Origin: JBOCEF01 sp047610385
GTDB lineage: Bacteria; Pseudomonadota; Alphaproteobacteria; Rhodobacterales; Rhodobacteraceae
Assembly: GCA_047610385.1 (NCBI GenBank)
Contig: JBLGAC010000026.1
Coordinates: 1 to 56,165 of the forward strand
Direction of reading: 5' to 3'
Length of the DNA: 56,165 nt
The translations under genes were made by a program, and so were the position numbers. The notes beneath the pieces were generated by a model. The model saw only the letters and a program-made list of their open reading frames with translations, made no database searches and had not been told where the DNA came from. Position 1 is the first letter of the stretch. Each line of letters starts with the position of its first letter. Below, one piece after another: positions 25,469 to 34,917 of the stretch.

Positions 25469-27343
25469 ATGATGACGATGACACGCGGTACATTCCAGAT
25501 AACGGCGGTCTTGGCCGCGTGCATCACGCTGACGGCGGTGTTTTGGTCCTCTGGGGCACCGCTGTGGATCGGCTGGCGGGTCTATTCCGAACAGGTGCTG
25601 ATTGTGGCGCTGACGCTTGCGATGGCGTTGGCCTTCATCACCGTCCCGTCGGGCCCGCGCAGCCTGTCGATTGCAGCGGCGCTTGTTTCGCTGGGCTTTG
25701 GCGGGTGGCTGGCGGTGCGGTTTCCGACCCTGTCGGAAAACGTGTTCTACCACCCGACCGAGGCGCTGATCGTCTCAGTCATCGGCCTCGTCCTGATCCT
25801 GGAGGCGGTGCGCCGCACGATGGGCTGGAGCCTGATCGTGATCCTTGGCTGCGTGTGCGTTTACGCGCTTCTGTCCAGCAACTTTTCCGGGCCGCTGCAA
25901 AGCCGGTCCATCGCGCCGGACCGGCTTGTCACCTTCCTGATGCTGGACAGCGCGTCGCTGGCCGGCGCGGCGCTGTCCATCGCGGTCGCGGTGGTGGTGC
26001 CATTTCTGATCCTGTCGCAGCTTTTGCTGGCCACGGGTGGGTCTGCGTTTTTCTCAGACCTGTCGCTGGCGCTGGCGGGGCGCAAGCGCGGTGGGGCAGG
26101 CAAAATTGCAATCTTGGGCTCAGCCTTTTTCGGGTCGGTGTCGGGCAGCGCGGTGTCCAACGTCGCCTCCACCGGGGCGATCACCATCCCGATGATGAAG
26201 GATGGCGGATACCGGCCCAAGACCGCGGCCGCGATTGAGGCCGCCGCCTCCACCGGGGGACAGTTGATGCCGCCGGTCATGGGGGCCGCAGCCTTCCTGT
26301 TGGCTGAAAACCTTCAGGCCAGCTATATCGATGTGATGCTGGCCGCGCTGATCCCGTCGATCCTTTATTATTTCAGCCTGTTCGTGTTTGCTGACCTTGA
26401 GGCCGGGCGCCTGAAGATCGCGCGCGTGGACGAGGCCCGAATTCCCGCGCTGGCCAGCGTGATGCGGCGTGGCTGGTTCATCTTCGTGCCCTTCATCGTG
26501 CTGCTGACGGGGCTGTTCAGCTTTAACCTGCGGCCCGAAACCTCAGCATTGGCGGCCATCGTGGTGTTGCTGGCCCTGTCGCTGTTTCAGACCTATGACG
26601 GCAGCAAGGTGTCCGCCTCAGTGATCTGGCGGGTCTTTATCTCTGCCGGGCGGGCGGCGGTTGAAATTATCCTGATCTGCGCGATCGCGGGCATGATCAT
26701 CGGGTTGGTTGCGCGGTCCGGCCTGTCTTTCGGGTTGGGGTTCTTTCTTGTGCAGTTGGGCCAGTCCAGCCTGTTTCTGTTGCTGCTGGTGACCGCGCTG
26801 GTCTGCATTGTGATGGGCATGGGCCTGCCCACCGTCGGGGTCTATCTGCTGCTGGCGTCGCTTGCCGCACCGCCTTTGGTGGAGCTGGGGCTAAAGCCGA
26901 TGGCGGCGCATCTTTTTGTGCTTTATTTCGGCATGCTGTCGATGCTGACACCACCCGTGGCCATAGCCGCCTTCGTGGCGGCAAACATGGCCAACGCCCC
27001 GCCAATGGCCACAGGGGTGGAGGCGGTCCGCATCGGCTGGCCCGCCTTCCTGATCCCGTTTCTGTTTGCGATTTCGCCGGCGCTGCTTTTCGATGCGCCG
27101 TTGTGGGTCGTGGCGCTGACGGGGGCCAAGGCTTTGGTGGGCGTGTTCGCTGTTACGGCAGGCATTGTCGGGTTTCTGGGGCGCGACCTGCAAGGGATCG
27201 AACGCCTGGGCATTGCCGCCTGCGGCTTGGCCATCCTGTGTCCATGGAGCGCGTTTGACGGCGGTGTCTGGCTGAACGCCGTAGGTCTGGGGCTGGTGCT
27301 GCTTTTGGGAGTGACCGGGATGCGCCGCCGTCGCACCGCCTGA
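25469..27343 (+). CDS. TRAP transporter fused permease (4TM/12TM)
   Basis: The 624-residue inner-membrane protein is made of about 15 or more hydrophobic helices and is the fused small-plus-large permease type found with TAXI binding proteins. The large-subunit motif is visible in the region GSVSGSAVSNVASTGAITIP, EAAASTGGQLMPPVMGAAAF, and later IVMGMGLPTVGVYLLLASLA. ATG 25469 follows CGGAGGTAAGAGC and is preferred to the in-frame start at 25427, which lies inside the preceding gene. Transport is presumably Na+ or H+ coupled. Confidence 0.92.
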   Translation: MMTMTRGTFQITAVLAACITLTAVFWSSGAPLWIGWRVYSEQVLIVALTLAMALAFITVPSGPRSLSIAAALVSLGFGGWLAVRFPTLSENVFYHPTEALIVSVIGLVLILEAVRRTMGWSLIVILGCVCVYALLSSNFSGPLQSRSIAPDRLVTFLMLDSASLAGAALSIAVAVVVPFLILSQLLLATGGSAFFSDLSLALAGRKRGGAGKIAILGSAFFGSVSGSAVSNVASTGAITIPMMKDGGYRPKTAAAIEAAASTGGQLMPPVMGAAAFLLAENLQASYIDVMLAALIPSILYYFSLFVFADLEAGRLKIARVDEARIPALASVMRRGWFIFVPFIVLLTGLFSFNLRPETSALAAIVVLLALSLFQTYDGSKVSASVIWRVFISAGRAAVEIILICAIAGMIIGLVARSGLSFGLGFFLVQLGQSSLFLLLLVTALVCIVMGMGLPTVGVYLLLASLAAPPLVELGLKPMAAHLFVLYFGMLSMLTPPVAIAAFVAANMANAPPMATGVEAVRIGWPAFLIPFLFAISPALLFDAPLWVVALTGAKALVGVFAVTAGIVGFLGRDLQGIERLGIAACGLAILCPWSAFDGGVWLNAVGLGLVLLLGVTGMRRRRTA

Positions 27344-27370
27344 CGCGCAGTAAAAAGGCTTTCGGGACCT

Positions 27371-27410
27371 GGCCTTCACCCCATCTTTCTTCAAGTCTGG
27401 GGTGAAGGCC
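27371..27410 (+). terminator. Stem-loop after the TRAP permease
   Basis: Perfect 12-bp arms GGCCTTCACCCC (27371-27382) and GGGGTGAAGGCC (27399-27410) with a 16-base loop, 28 bp after the permease stop. No T-run follows, but position and strength suit a transcript end. Confidence 0.65.
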
Positions 27411-29021
27411 GGCGCGACTTATTTGCGACGCGCATTTTCTGCGGGCAAGGCAACCCATAAGATGTTGAGGGCCACACAGGCCCAGATCGCGGGCGCAGGC
27501 GCCGCTGTTGTTGTCGACCCGGATGGTCCCGCGCACGGACCATCTGATCGCACTGCTGACCCACGACCACGTCAGCGGCCAGCATTAGGTGGACGTCTTG
27601 CTCGAATGCGTTGGGTCTGTCGAAGCCAACCTGCAATTTCGTTCTTTGGCGGGGGCGAGCGCGTAAATGCCCCCAAATCCCTCTCATGGTCAGCAGGCAG
27701 GCCTTGAGAGGGCAGGGGGGCGCTATGCGAGGCCGTGTGGGCAAGGGGGCTTCCCATCAGGCCTACGGTGCGTTTCGAGGCTGGAACTTGGGCGCTGGCT
27801 ATGGTTGCCGCAAGATAAGTATAATTTTTTAGATTATATTTTTATAATTATATTAACTAGCGTTGATTGATTTCAATGGATCCTCATATTTTTAAGGCGG
27901 CGTCCCATACAGCTTTCAACGCAAGCGCGACCGAAGATGTGCGCAAAGGCACACACATCCATTGCTCAGCCAATAAACCTGAATGCCGTTGTCAGTCAGC
28001 ACCCGTGTGGACCCGCTGGGGCGGTGCCCGCAGCGGATCGCGCAGGACCGCCTGCTATCTTCTCCAGCCGCAGATGCGCGACCGGCACTGCGCGGTCGAT
28101 GGCGATGATGTCGGTCGGCTTGCGCTCGACCAGACGAAACTCGGCCAGATCGAGCTGAGAATGCCAGATCGGATGTGGCTTGCAGCGCCTCATGTGGGCC
28201 GGTCACCACTGGCCTCGGGCCGGCCTGAAGTGCTGCGGCTTTGCAGGCAAAAAGGCGGGCTGCTCAGCAGCAGCGCTCGTCAGAAATCCTCCTGCGACAC
28301 CTTTGGCGCGTCAAGCTGGCGCGTTTTGACCAGTTGAAGCGCCCGCGCCGCTGGCTCGTATTTTACACTTGATTTCGAATTTTTTGTAGAACTGTGCGGT
28401 TTGAATTTTTTGCTTTGATCGCCTCACTGATATCAAATTTCCCGGCAATGTTTGTCTGTAATTTCCATGAGGCTTAATGATTTTTACGATGTGTTGATCA
28501 AGATAGATCTGCCTGACGATGCTCTTGTAGCGCTCGATTTCGTTCTGTTGCGGCTTGCCCGTGGCCGACAGGCCTATGGGGCATTCGCAGTGAGGGGGCT
28601 GGATATGCCAAAAGCCGATGCCTTGCTTCAAAGCCCATTTCAACCGTCTGCAGGGTTTGGTCTGTTTATTCACCTGCACAGCTTTGGATTGTAGCGGTAG
28701 CAGGCGTCGCCAACGCTGAGGGTTACCGCCTTGGACAGCAGGTAAACGCGCGTGTTTACCTTCTGCGCAACGGATGGACCTTCACCTTTTTTCTGAGGGC
28801 CTTATTCAAAAGCTCTGCCTGCATACTCATCTTGGAAAACATATTTTTTGGGCTCAATCTGCTCGATCAAAAAGCCGATTTGGAAACCGCAGACAAATAT
28901 TCTGGTCGGTGCCCACGCTGGCCGCACGCTGTTCAAGCAGATCGGCGCGCCCATAGACAGCGGCGAGGCGCAGGCAATCACCGCCAAATTCGACATGCCA
29001 AGTGACGCGTTGCCAAAGCCA
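27411..29021. other. Gene-poor stretch with mobile-element remnant
   Basis: Apart from the transposase remnant at 27916-28209, nothing can be supported. 27820-27870 and 28350-28520 are AT-rich. Short frames at 28311-28679 (minus) and 28848-29093 (plus) have no recognisable motif or good ribosome-binding site. Confidence 0.5.
27916..28209 (-). pseudogene. IS481/IS3-like transposase remnant
   Basis: On the minus strand the pieces LAEFRLVERKPTDIIAIDRA, VAHLRLE and, in a neighbouring frame, RVLTDNGIQVY resemble the DDE integrase core of IS481-type transposases (HIDIAEL...LFVAIDRxSK...TILTDNGIQF), including the second catalytic-Asp TDNG motif. Frameshifts and stops separate them. No terminal repeats were found. 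Confidence 0.5.
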
Positions 29022-29064
29022 AAGGTCTTATCCCCTTATTGCGGCGCATATGGGATAAGGCCTT
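29022..29064 (-). terminator. Stem-loop downstream of the VPLPA-CTERM gene
   Basis: AAGGTCTTATCCC (29022-29034) pairs with GGGATAAGGCCTT (29052-29064), all but one position Watson-Crick (one G-T wobble), just after the stop of the leftward gene at 29071. Confidence 0.6.
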
Positions 29065-29070
29065 CGCGTA

Positions 29071-29745
29071 TCAGGCGCGGCGCTTGCGGCTGAGGCCTGC
29101 CAGCCCTGCAACCCCTGTCAGCAGCAGCAGGCCCGCGGCTGGCACCGGCACATTCGCGCCGGGAGAGCGCAGCGTGAACACGCGCACATAGTCACCGGGG
29201 TTGTTGGCGGACCAGTCCACGAACAAGGTCTGCCCGACAAAGCTGACGGTGTCGCCGCTCTCGAGCCCTCGCAAGGAAGGGCTGTGATAGGTGACGCCAG
29301 TGTTGGCCAGGAAATCGGACGCATCCATGGTCGCCAGCGAGGTTGCGACGCCGACGATCTCAGCATCAAAAACCACGTTGCCCTCCTGCGACGCAGTGGA
29401 TGCCGGGTCAAAGAACACGTAATGTGAGGCGACGGTGACGCCTGCCAGTATATTATTGCCGGACACGACGGTTGGGCCCAGCCCTGAATTGATCTGATCC
29501 ACCGTCAGATCTGCAAGCAAAACGATGTTCTGATCTTCGTTGAACGCGAACAGATCGTTGGCCTGATGGTTGTTATTACCAACCGTGTCCGCGGGGGTCG
29601 ATCGGAAGTCCACCCCGGGGGTCAATACAGCGAAACCACCGACACCGGCGGTCACATTGCCCGAGACGACAACCGCATAGGCATTGGAAGCGGCGAGCGC
29701 GAGCGCAAGCCCCAACGCAGTCGAAACGATTCGAAATGCGCTCAT
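29071..29745 (-). CDS. Secreted VPLPA-CTERM sorting-domain protein
   Basis: The 224-residue protein has an N-terminal signal peptide (ALGLALALAASNAYA) and a C-terminal sorting tag of the VPLPA-CTERM type: VPVPAAGLLLLTGVAGLAGL followed by a basic SRKRRA. Such proteins are exported and processed by an exosortase-like enzyme, generally linked to exopolysaccharide; none is encoded in the window. The body is Gly/Val/Thr-rich, beta-type, without known catalytic residues. The start is supported by TTGGAGGAACC upstream of ATG 29745. It stands alone with its own terminator. Confidence 0.85.
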   Translation of the reverse strand: MSAFRIVSTALGLALALAASNAYAVVVSGNVTAGVGGFAVLTPGVDFRSTPADTVGNNNHQANDLFAFNEDQNIVLLADLTVDQINSGLGPTVVSGNNILAGVTVASHYVFFDPASTASQEGNVVFDAEIVGVATSLATMDASDFLANTGVTYHSPSLRGLESGDTVSFVGQTLFVDWSANNPGDYVRVFTLRSPGANVPVPAAGLLLLTGVAGLAGLSRKRRA

Positions 29746-30265
29746 GCCTAGGTTCCTCCAACAAATTATTCAAGCGGCATTCCCCAGATGGCCTGCCTCC
29801 AGAGAACTACCGTAGCATAAAGTGGCGTTTCCGGCAATTCTGGCCCCCGCTCGTGTCGGCCTGTGGGTCCGTTGGCGGCAATGAAGGCACGCGCCCACTT
29901 TTTTTGCCGCAACAGGTCTGCAGCTGCAAAGACGGCAATTGATGTGCCAGTCGGGCTGATTGCGGCATGCCGTGCCGCCCTTGATCAAGCGTCATCTTGG
30001 ATGGTCTCGCGCCTGATCGGCGTCCTCGCAGGCAGTGCGAGGGCACCGGCGACAAACGCCCACTGCAGCGCGGCCGCGCATCCCGGTGTCCCCAGTGCAT
30101 GCATGTCCACCACAGTTTTGCATCCCAACCCATGCACTTGCCGCCATATCGGCCGCGAACCGCACGCAGCCAAACCTCTGCGAAGGCCGCTGTTCAAAAG
30201 GCCCATCGCCGACAAAATGGTGCTGAGCGTGCATAAAATCCGCAAATGCTCTGACTGCTGAACCG
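29746..30265. other. Intergenic stretch, no gene supported
   Basis: Apart from the ribosome-binding site of the VPLPA-CTERM gene at its left end, nothing is recognised. Overlapping short frames on both strands (about 29863-30261) lack motifs. It presumably carries the promoter of the leftward VPLPA gene and the 3' end of the photolyase transcript. Confidence 0.45.
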
Positions 30266-31810
30266 CTAGACCCGGGTGCCGCCATCCAGGGCCGACAGTG
30301 TCGCGCGGGCGCTTTCCTGGCTGGCCGCGCGCTTGTCTTCGGCCATCCGGTCCCATGTGAAATACGCCCGCGACACCCGCCCGTTCCCGGCAAAGCGGCC
30401 TCGATGGCGGATCATGAAATCCCAGTACAGCGCGTTCATCGGGCAGGCCCCGGGCCCCGCCTTGGCCTTGACGTCATAATGGCAGCCAGCGCAATGGTTT
30501 GACATCCGGTTGATATAGGCGCCTGAGGCAGCATAGGGCTTTGACGCCAGGATACCGCCATCGGCGAACTGGCTCATGCCCACGACATTCGGGGCCTCGA
30601 CCCATTCATATGCGTCGGCATAGACCGCCAGATACCATTCATGCAGCTGATGGGGATCAACCCCGGCCAACAGCGCGAAATTGCCGGTGACCATCAGGCG
30701 CTGGATGTGATGGGCATAGGCCTCGTCGCGCGTTTGGGTCACGGCGGCGCGCAGGCAGGCCATGTCGGTGTCGGCGGTCCAATAGAAATCGGGCAGATCA
30801 CGGGTCGCGCCCAATGCGTTGCGGTGCACATAATCCGGCCCCTCACGCCAATAGATCCCGCGGACAAATTCGCGCCAACCAAGGATCTGGCGAATGAACC
30901 CTTCGGCCGCATTCAGTGGCACGTGCCCACCATGATAGGCGATCTGGGCCATGCGGCACAGCGCCAGCGGGTCCAAAAGCCCGGCGTTCAGATACTGCGC
31001 CAGCACCGCGTGGTTCAGGAACGCCTCCCCCTCCAACATCGCGTCCTGCACATCGCCAAAACCGGGCAGGGACTGGGCGACGAAATGGGCCGCCGCAGCC
31101 TCAGCGCCAACGGCGTCCACCGCGAACCAGAACGGGCGCAGGGTGCCGAAACGGCCGGGAAAGCGCGTCTCAACCATCGCCAAAACGTCTTCGGTGATCG
31201 CATCCGGGGCGGTGCGCAGGGGGCCGGGGAACCGGGTCTTGGGGTCGGCCTTGCCGCGGTTCTCCGCGTCATAATTCCATGTGCCACCCTCAGGGGCGTC
31301 GCCATCCATCAACAGATCGTGGGTGCGGCGCATCTGCCGATAAAAATGCTCCATGGTCAGGGACTTGCGCCCCTCAGCCCAGGCGGCAAACTGCGCCCGA
31401 GAGCACATAAATCGCGTGTCAGCACAGATTTTGACCGGGCGCGACAGCGCGTCGGCCCAGCCTTCGATCATCTGCTGCACGCGCCATTCGCCGGGTTCGG
31501 TGCACACAACGCCGGTGGGATCGTGGCGCGTGATGGCGCGGGCCACGGCCTCGGTCAGGTTCGCGGGGGCATCTGGATCGTCCAGCCGTGCATAATCGAC
31601 CTGCCAGCCCGCCGCGCGCAGATCTTGCGCAAAATGGCGCATGGCGGAAAAAACAAACGCCAGCTTTTTGACGTGATGAGGGACATAATCGGCCTCAGCC
31701 GCAACCTCGGCCATCACCACCACGTCGCGGGCCATGTCGGCCGCGCGCAGCGCAGCGCCAGACATGGTCAGCTGGTCGCCCAGCACCACGATCAGCCGCG
31801 GCCGGGTCAC
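30266..31810 (-). CDS. FeS bacterial cryptochrome/(6-4) photolyase-like protein
   Basis: About 515 residues, cytoplasmic, FAD-binding. The N-terminal domain opens LIVVLGDQLT and the C-terminal part has the FAD region (LGWREFVRGIYW, QRLMVTGNFALL, WYLAVYADAYEWVEAPNVVG) typical of the PhrB/CryB (FeS-BCP) class. Four cysteines at about 353, 441, 444 and 457 have exactly the spacing of the [4Fe-4S] ligands of Agrobacterium PhrB (350, 438, 441, 454). It repairs UV (6-4) lesions or acts as a light sensor. Two adjacent GTG codons (31813, 31810) can start it; the second overlaps the stop of the upstream SDR gene as GTGA, indicating coupling. Confidence 0.92.
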   Translation of the reverse strand: MTRPRLIVVLGDQLTMSGAALRAADMARDVVVMAEVAAEADYVPHHVKKLAFVFSAMRHFAQDLRAAGWQVDYARLDDPDAPANLTEAVARAITRHDPTGVVCTEPGEWRVQQMIEGWADALSRPVKICADTRFMCSRAQFAAWAEGRKSLTMEHFYRQMRRTHDLLMDGDAPEGGTWNYDAENRGKADPKTRFPGPLRTAPDAITEDVLAMVETRFPGRFGTLRPFWFAVDAVGAEAAAAHFVAQSLPGFGDVQDAMLEGEAFLNHAVLAQYLNAGLLDPLALCRMAQIAYHGGHVPLNAAEGFIRQILGWREFVRGIYWREGPDYVHRNALGATRDLPDFYWTADTDMACLRAAVTQTRDEAYAHHIQRLMVTGNFALLAGVDPHQLHEWYLAVYADAYEWVEAPNVVGMSQFADGGILASKPYAASGAYINRMSNHCAGCHYDVKAKAGPGACPMNALYWDFMIRHRGRFAGNGRVSRAYFTWDRMAEDKRAASQESARATLSALDGGTRV

Positions 31811-32514
31811 CACGCGACCTCCGCGCCGTCATGGGCAAAAAAGCGGCCGGTGTCCTGCGCCGCATCAAGGATCGCCAGAAGGCGCGCGACGCTGTCCTGG
31901 GGCGTCAGGATCACACGATCCGCGCGGTAATCAGCGGTCAGGCCAGTGGCCACCGTGCCCGGGTGCAAGGCCAATGCCACGGCGCCGGGACGGGTGCGCG
32001 ACAGCTCTATCGCCGCGGTGCGGATCACCTGATTGGCCGCCGCCTTGGCCGCGCGATAGGACAGCCACCCCCCAAGCCGGTTGTCGCTGATCGACCCGAC
32101 CCGAGCGGTCAGCACCCCGACCAGCCCCCGGTCGCGCCGCGGCAGCAGCGGGGCGAAATGCTTGAACACCATCGCCGGGCCAATGGCGTTCAACGCAAAT
32201 TGCGCGGCCATCGCCTCCGGCGTCACCCGCGCCAAGGCCTTTTCGGGGCCGTGGCCGTCGATTTGCAAGGCGCCGGTGGCGCAGATGATCAGATCCAGCG
32301 GCGCGCCGGCAAGCTGCTGCGATACCTGTCTCGCGGCCGCCGCCATGGACGTGTCTGAGGTCACATCCACCCCATCCCCGGACCGCGACAGCCCCAGCGC
32401 GAGTGCGCAGCCGGGATCTGCCGACAGCGCCGACGCAAACGCCCCCCCGATCCCGCCAGAGACGCCGAGCACGAGGGCGCGATAACCGCGCGGCAGGCTT
32501 TTCATATTGGTCAT
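31807..32514 (-). CDS. SDR-family protein coupled to the photolyase
   Basis: About 235 residues of short-chain dehydrogenase fold with cofactor loop GVSGGIGGAF and active-site YRAAK. The usual NNAG is ATGA-like (CATGAL), so cofactor use may differ slightly. Start is set at ATG 32514; ATG 32505 is equally possible and neither has a strong Shine-Dalgarno sequence. Its stop overlaps the photolyase start by 4 bp. SDR genes of this CsgA/DltE-like type are often beside photolyases in Rhodobacterales, but the shared role is unknown. Confidence 0.85.
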   Translation of the reverse strand: MTNMKSLPRGYRALVLGVSGGIGGAFASALSADPGCALALGLSRSGDGVDVTSDTSMAAAARQVSQQLAGAPLDLIICATGALQIDGHGPEKALARVTPEAMAAQFALNAIGPAMVFKHFAPLLPRRDRGLVGVLTARVGSISDNRLGGWLSYRAAKAAANQVIRTAAIELSRTRPGAVALALHPGTVATGLTADYRADRVILTPQDSVARLLAILDAAQDTGRFFAHDGAEVAW

Positions 32515-32701
32515 GAAAGGGAAGATGGCGCAGTTGCAGCGCTGGTCCAGCCCCAGCACGCCATTCTGCAGACGGTCCGCCACTGCTGAGGCCATCATGC
32601 ACACTCACCAGATTGCCGTTGACGATCTGGCCCCGCAACGTGCGATCTGAACGAAGGCGCAGGCCCGCTGCAGGCGCCACGCATCTTGATGCTGCCGCGC
32701 T

Positions 32702-34216
32702 TTAGTCTGCAGGTGCGGCCTTTGTAAGTAGACGCTTTTTCAGGGCGGTCCAAAGCGGTGTCTGGCTGACAAAAATCAGGATGACGGCGCTGAACAGCAC
32801 CAGCGACAGCGGGCTGGTGTAGATCCCCTCAAAAAACCGGCCAAGATCTTCACGCTCAGAAATGATTGCCCGGCGCCAGTTTTCATCCAGCAACCGCGAC
32901 AGGATCACCCCGAGGATCACTGGCCCAAGCGGATAGCCGTAATGGCGCATGAAATAGCCAAACACACCGAACCCGAGCATCCAGTAAACGTCGGTGATCG
33001 AATTGTTCACGGCATAAGCGCCGACGATCGACAATAACAAAATAAGTGGAATGATGATCGCGCGCGGCATTTCGACGATCTTGGTGAATATCCTGATGCC
33101 TGTCAGGCCAAAGATCAGCATGAAGAAATTCGCGGTCAGCAATGCGCCAACGATGAACCAAAACATCTCAGGCTTGTCGATCATCAGCATTGGGCCGGGG
33201 TTCAGGCCATGGATGTAAAGCGCGCCGATCATGATCGCGGTGACCGCGTCGCCCGGAATGCCCAGCGTCATCATCGGGATGAACGCCCCGCCGACGGCGG
33301 CGTTGTTCGCGGTCTCGGGGGCAACAAGCCCCTCCATCGCGCCTTCACCGAAGGGCCGTTCGGGGTTTTTCGTCACCCGCTTGGCGTGGTCATAGGCCAT
33401 CAGCGCCGCGATGTCGCCGCCGGTGCCGGGCAGGGCGCCGATGATCACCCCGATCGAGGATGTCTGCAGCGACAGGGGCAGGTATTTGCGGATCGTGCCA
33501 AAAGACGGAACGATCTTGGTGATTTTCTGCCGAACCGCCACTTTGTTGACGTTTAGAAGCTGGGTGAGCGCCTCAGACACGCCGAACATGCCGATCATGA
33601 CCGCAATAAAGGAAATGCCGCTTTGCATGATCGTAATGTCGAAGGTGAAGCGCTCGGTGAAGGTCAGCGGATCGCGGCCCACCGCGCCAATGGCGATGCC
33701 CAGGGCGCCTGCAAAGATGCCTTTGGCCAGACTGCCATTGGACAGTGATCCGACCAGCAAAATGCCCAGTACCGCCAGCAGCATGTAATCGCGCGGCTGA
33801 AACGACAGCGCAAATTTCGACACGAACGGCGCGGCGACGGCCAGCACGATGATGCCGATCAGGCCGCCGAAAAACGACATCACGGTGGTCACGCCGATGG
33901 CCTGGCCTGCCTCGCCGCGCTGCGCCATGGGATAGCCGTCCAAGGCGGTGGCGATGGCTGAGGGCGCGCCAGGAATGTTCAGCAAGATCGCAGTGCGCGA
34001 CCCGCCATAAACCCCACCCATATAGATGCCGACCATCAAGGATATCGCCGGATACACATCCCATGAAAAGGTGAACGAGATCAGGATCGACACGGCCATG
34101 GTGACCGACAGGCCGGGGATCGCGCCAATATAGATGCCCGCGAAAGTGCCCACACCGACCAGCACCAAAAGCTCAGGCTGGGTAAAGACCGTGAGCATGG
34201 CGAGAAGGATGTCCAT
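32702..34216 (-). CDS. tctA: Tripartite tricarboxylate transporter permease TctA
   Basis: The 504-residue inner-membrane protein has about 11-12 helices and the TctA signature near the N-terminus (IGAIPGLSVTMAVSILISF, then YMGGVYGGSRTAILLNIPGA) with the paired motif later (IGALPGTGGDIAALMAYDHA). It is the large permease of a TTT system, driving Na+- or H+-coupled uptake of a carboxylate. It follows tctB with a 1-bp TGATG overlap. The exact solute is set by TctC and is unknown. Confidence 0.93.
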   Translation of the reverse strand: MDILLAMLTVFTQPELLVLVGVGTFAGIYIGAIPGLSVTMAVSILISFTFSWDVYPAISLMVGIYMGGVYGGSRTAILLNIPGAPSAIATALDGYPMAQRGEAGQAIGVTTVMSFFGGLIGIIVLAVAAPFVSKFALSFQPRDYMLLAVLGILLVGSLSNGSLAKGIFAGALGIAIGAVGRDPLTFTERFTFDITIMQSGISFIAVMIGMFGVSEALTQLLNVNKVAVRQKITKIVPSFGTIRKYLPLSLQTSSIGVIIGALPGTGGDIAALMAYDHAKRVTKNPERPFGEGAMEGLVAPETANNAAVGGAFIPMMTLGIPGDAVTAIMIGALYIHGLNPGPMLMIDKPEMFWFIVGALLTANFFMLIFGLTGIRIFTKIVEMPRAIIIPLILLLSIVGAYAVNNSITDVYWMLGFGVFGYFMRHYGYPLGPVILGVILSRLLDENWRRAIISEREDLGRFFEGIYTSPLSLVLFSAVILIFVSQTPLWTALKKRLLTKAAPAD

Positions 34217-34791
34217 CAGGTTGCGCCTGCGGACAGGAGGGTGCGAAAGATCTGGATGAATTCAGCCTCCGGCACGATGCCAGAGGGCAGCAGCACCGTG
34301 AACACCACGCGAAACACGATCCAGATCACCGCCAGCGACCCCAGCGCAACCGCCAGCGTGTGGCCCCAGCCCTTGCGCGCCAGAACTTTGATTGAGACGA
34401 TCAGGAACAGCGCCGCGGTTGGCACGAACCCCAGTGGTTTTAGCAGCACGCCAAAGCTGATCAGGAACCCGACGAACAGGATCACCGTCACCGGCAGGAT
34501 GTCTTTGGACAGCGTCTGGGTGGTCAGCTTGGGCAGGCGCGCGGTGCGCAGCGCCACGATCAGGGCCGCGATCACCATCACCAGCGTCGTGGCCATCGGG
34601 ATCGACCCGGGCGATGACAAAGCCTCAAACCCCGAAATGCCGTAGGCGTTATAAAGCAGAAACAGGCTTCCCGCGGTCAGAAGCAGCGCAAAGCCCAATT
34701 CACCCGGTCTGCGTTTTTCACGGCCACCGCCGGACGCAGGCTTGGATGTTCCGTCAGGGTGATCTGCGCCGCTGTTGAAATCGGGGTCCAT
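34216..34791 (-). CDS. tctB: Tripartite tricarboxylate transporter small subunit TctB
   Basis: 191 residues with four predicted membrane helices after a hydrophilic, charged N-terminus of about 30 residues; the order and length match TctB proteins. It lies between tctC and tctA on the same strand, overlapping tctA by 1 bp. The first 30 residues (Asp/Gly/Lys-rich) are longer than usual, so a later start is possible. Confidence 0.85.
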   Translation of the reverse strand: MDPDFNSGADHPDGTSKPASGGGREKRRPGELGFALLLTAGSLFLLYNAYGISGFEALSSPGSIPMATTLVMVIAALIVALRTARLPKLTTQTLSKDILPVTVILFVGFLISFGVLLKPLGFVPTAALFLIVSIKVLARKGWGHTLAVALGSLAVIWIVFRVVFTVLLPSGIVPEAEFIQIFRTLLSAGAT

Positions 34792-34841
34792 GGTCCTTGC
34801 CCTTTTTGTGGTGGTGCCGGATCCCTTTTCCGGAACGCAAA

Positions 34842-34872
34842 GCGCCGCCCAGCGTCACGAAGCGGGCGGCGC
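34842..34872 (-). promoter_or_regulatory. Intercistronic hairpin between tctC and tctB
   Basis: Perfect 9-bp arms GCGCCGCCC (34842-34850) and GGGCGGCGC (34864-34872) sit in the 126-bp gap after the tctC stop. In binding-protein operons such hairpins commonly protect the upstream mRNA or partly terminate it, giving more binding protein than permease. Confidence 0.65.
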
Positions 34873-34917
34873 CAAAGCCGGCCGGCCCACAGGCCGACCG
34901 CATGCCGTTGGCAGGGT

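Noticed and set aside
29863..30356. Overlapping short frames on both strands between the VPLPA-CTERM and photolyase genes
   Set aside because: Neither strand shows a family motif, a good start or a likely partner gene.
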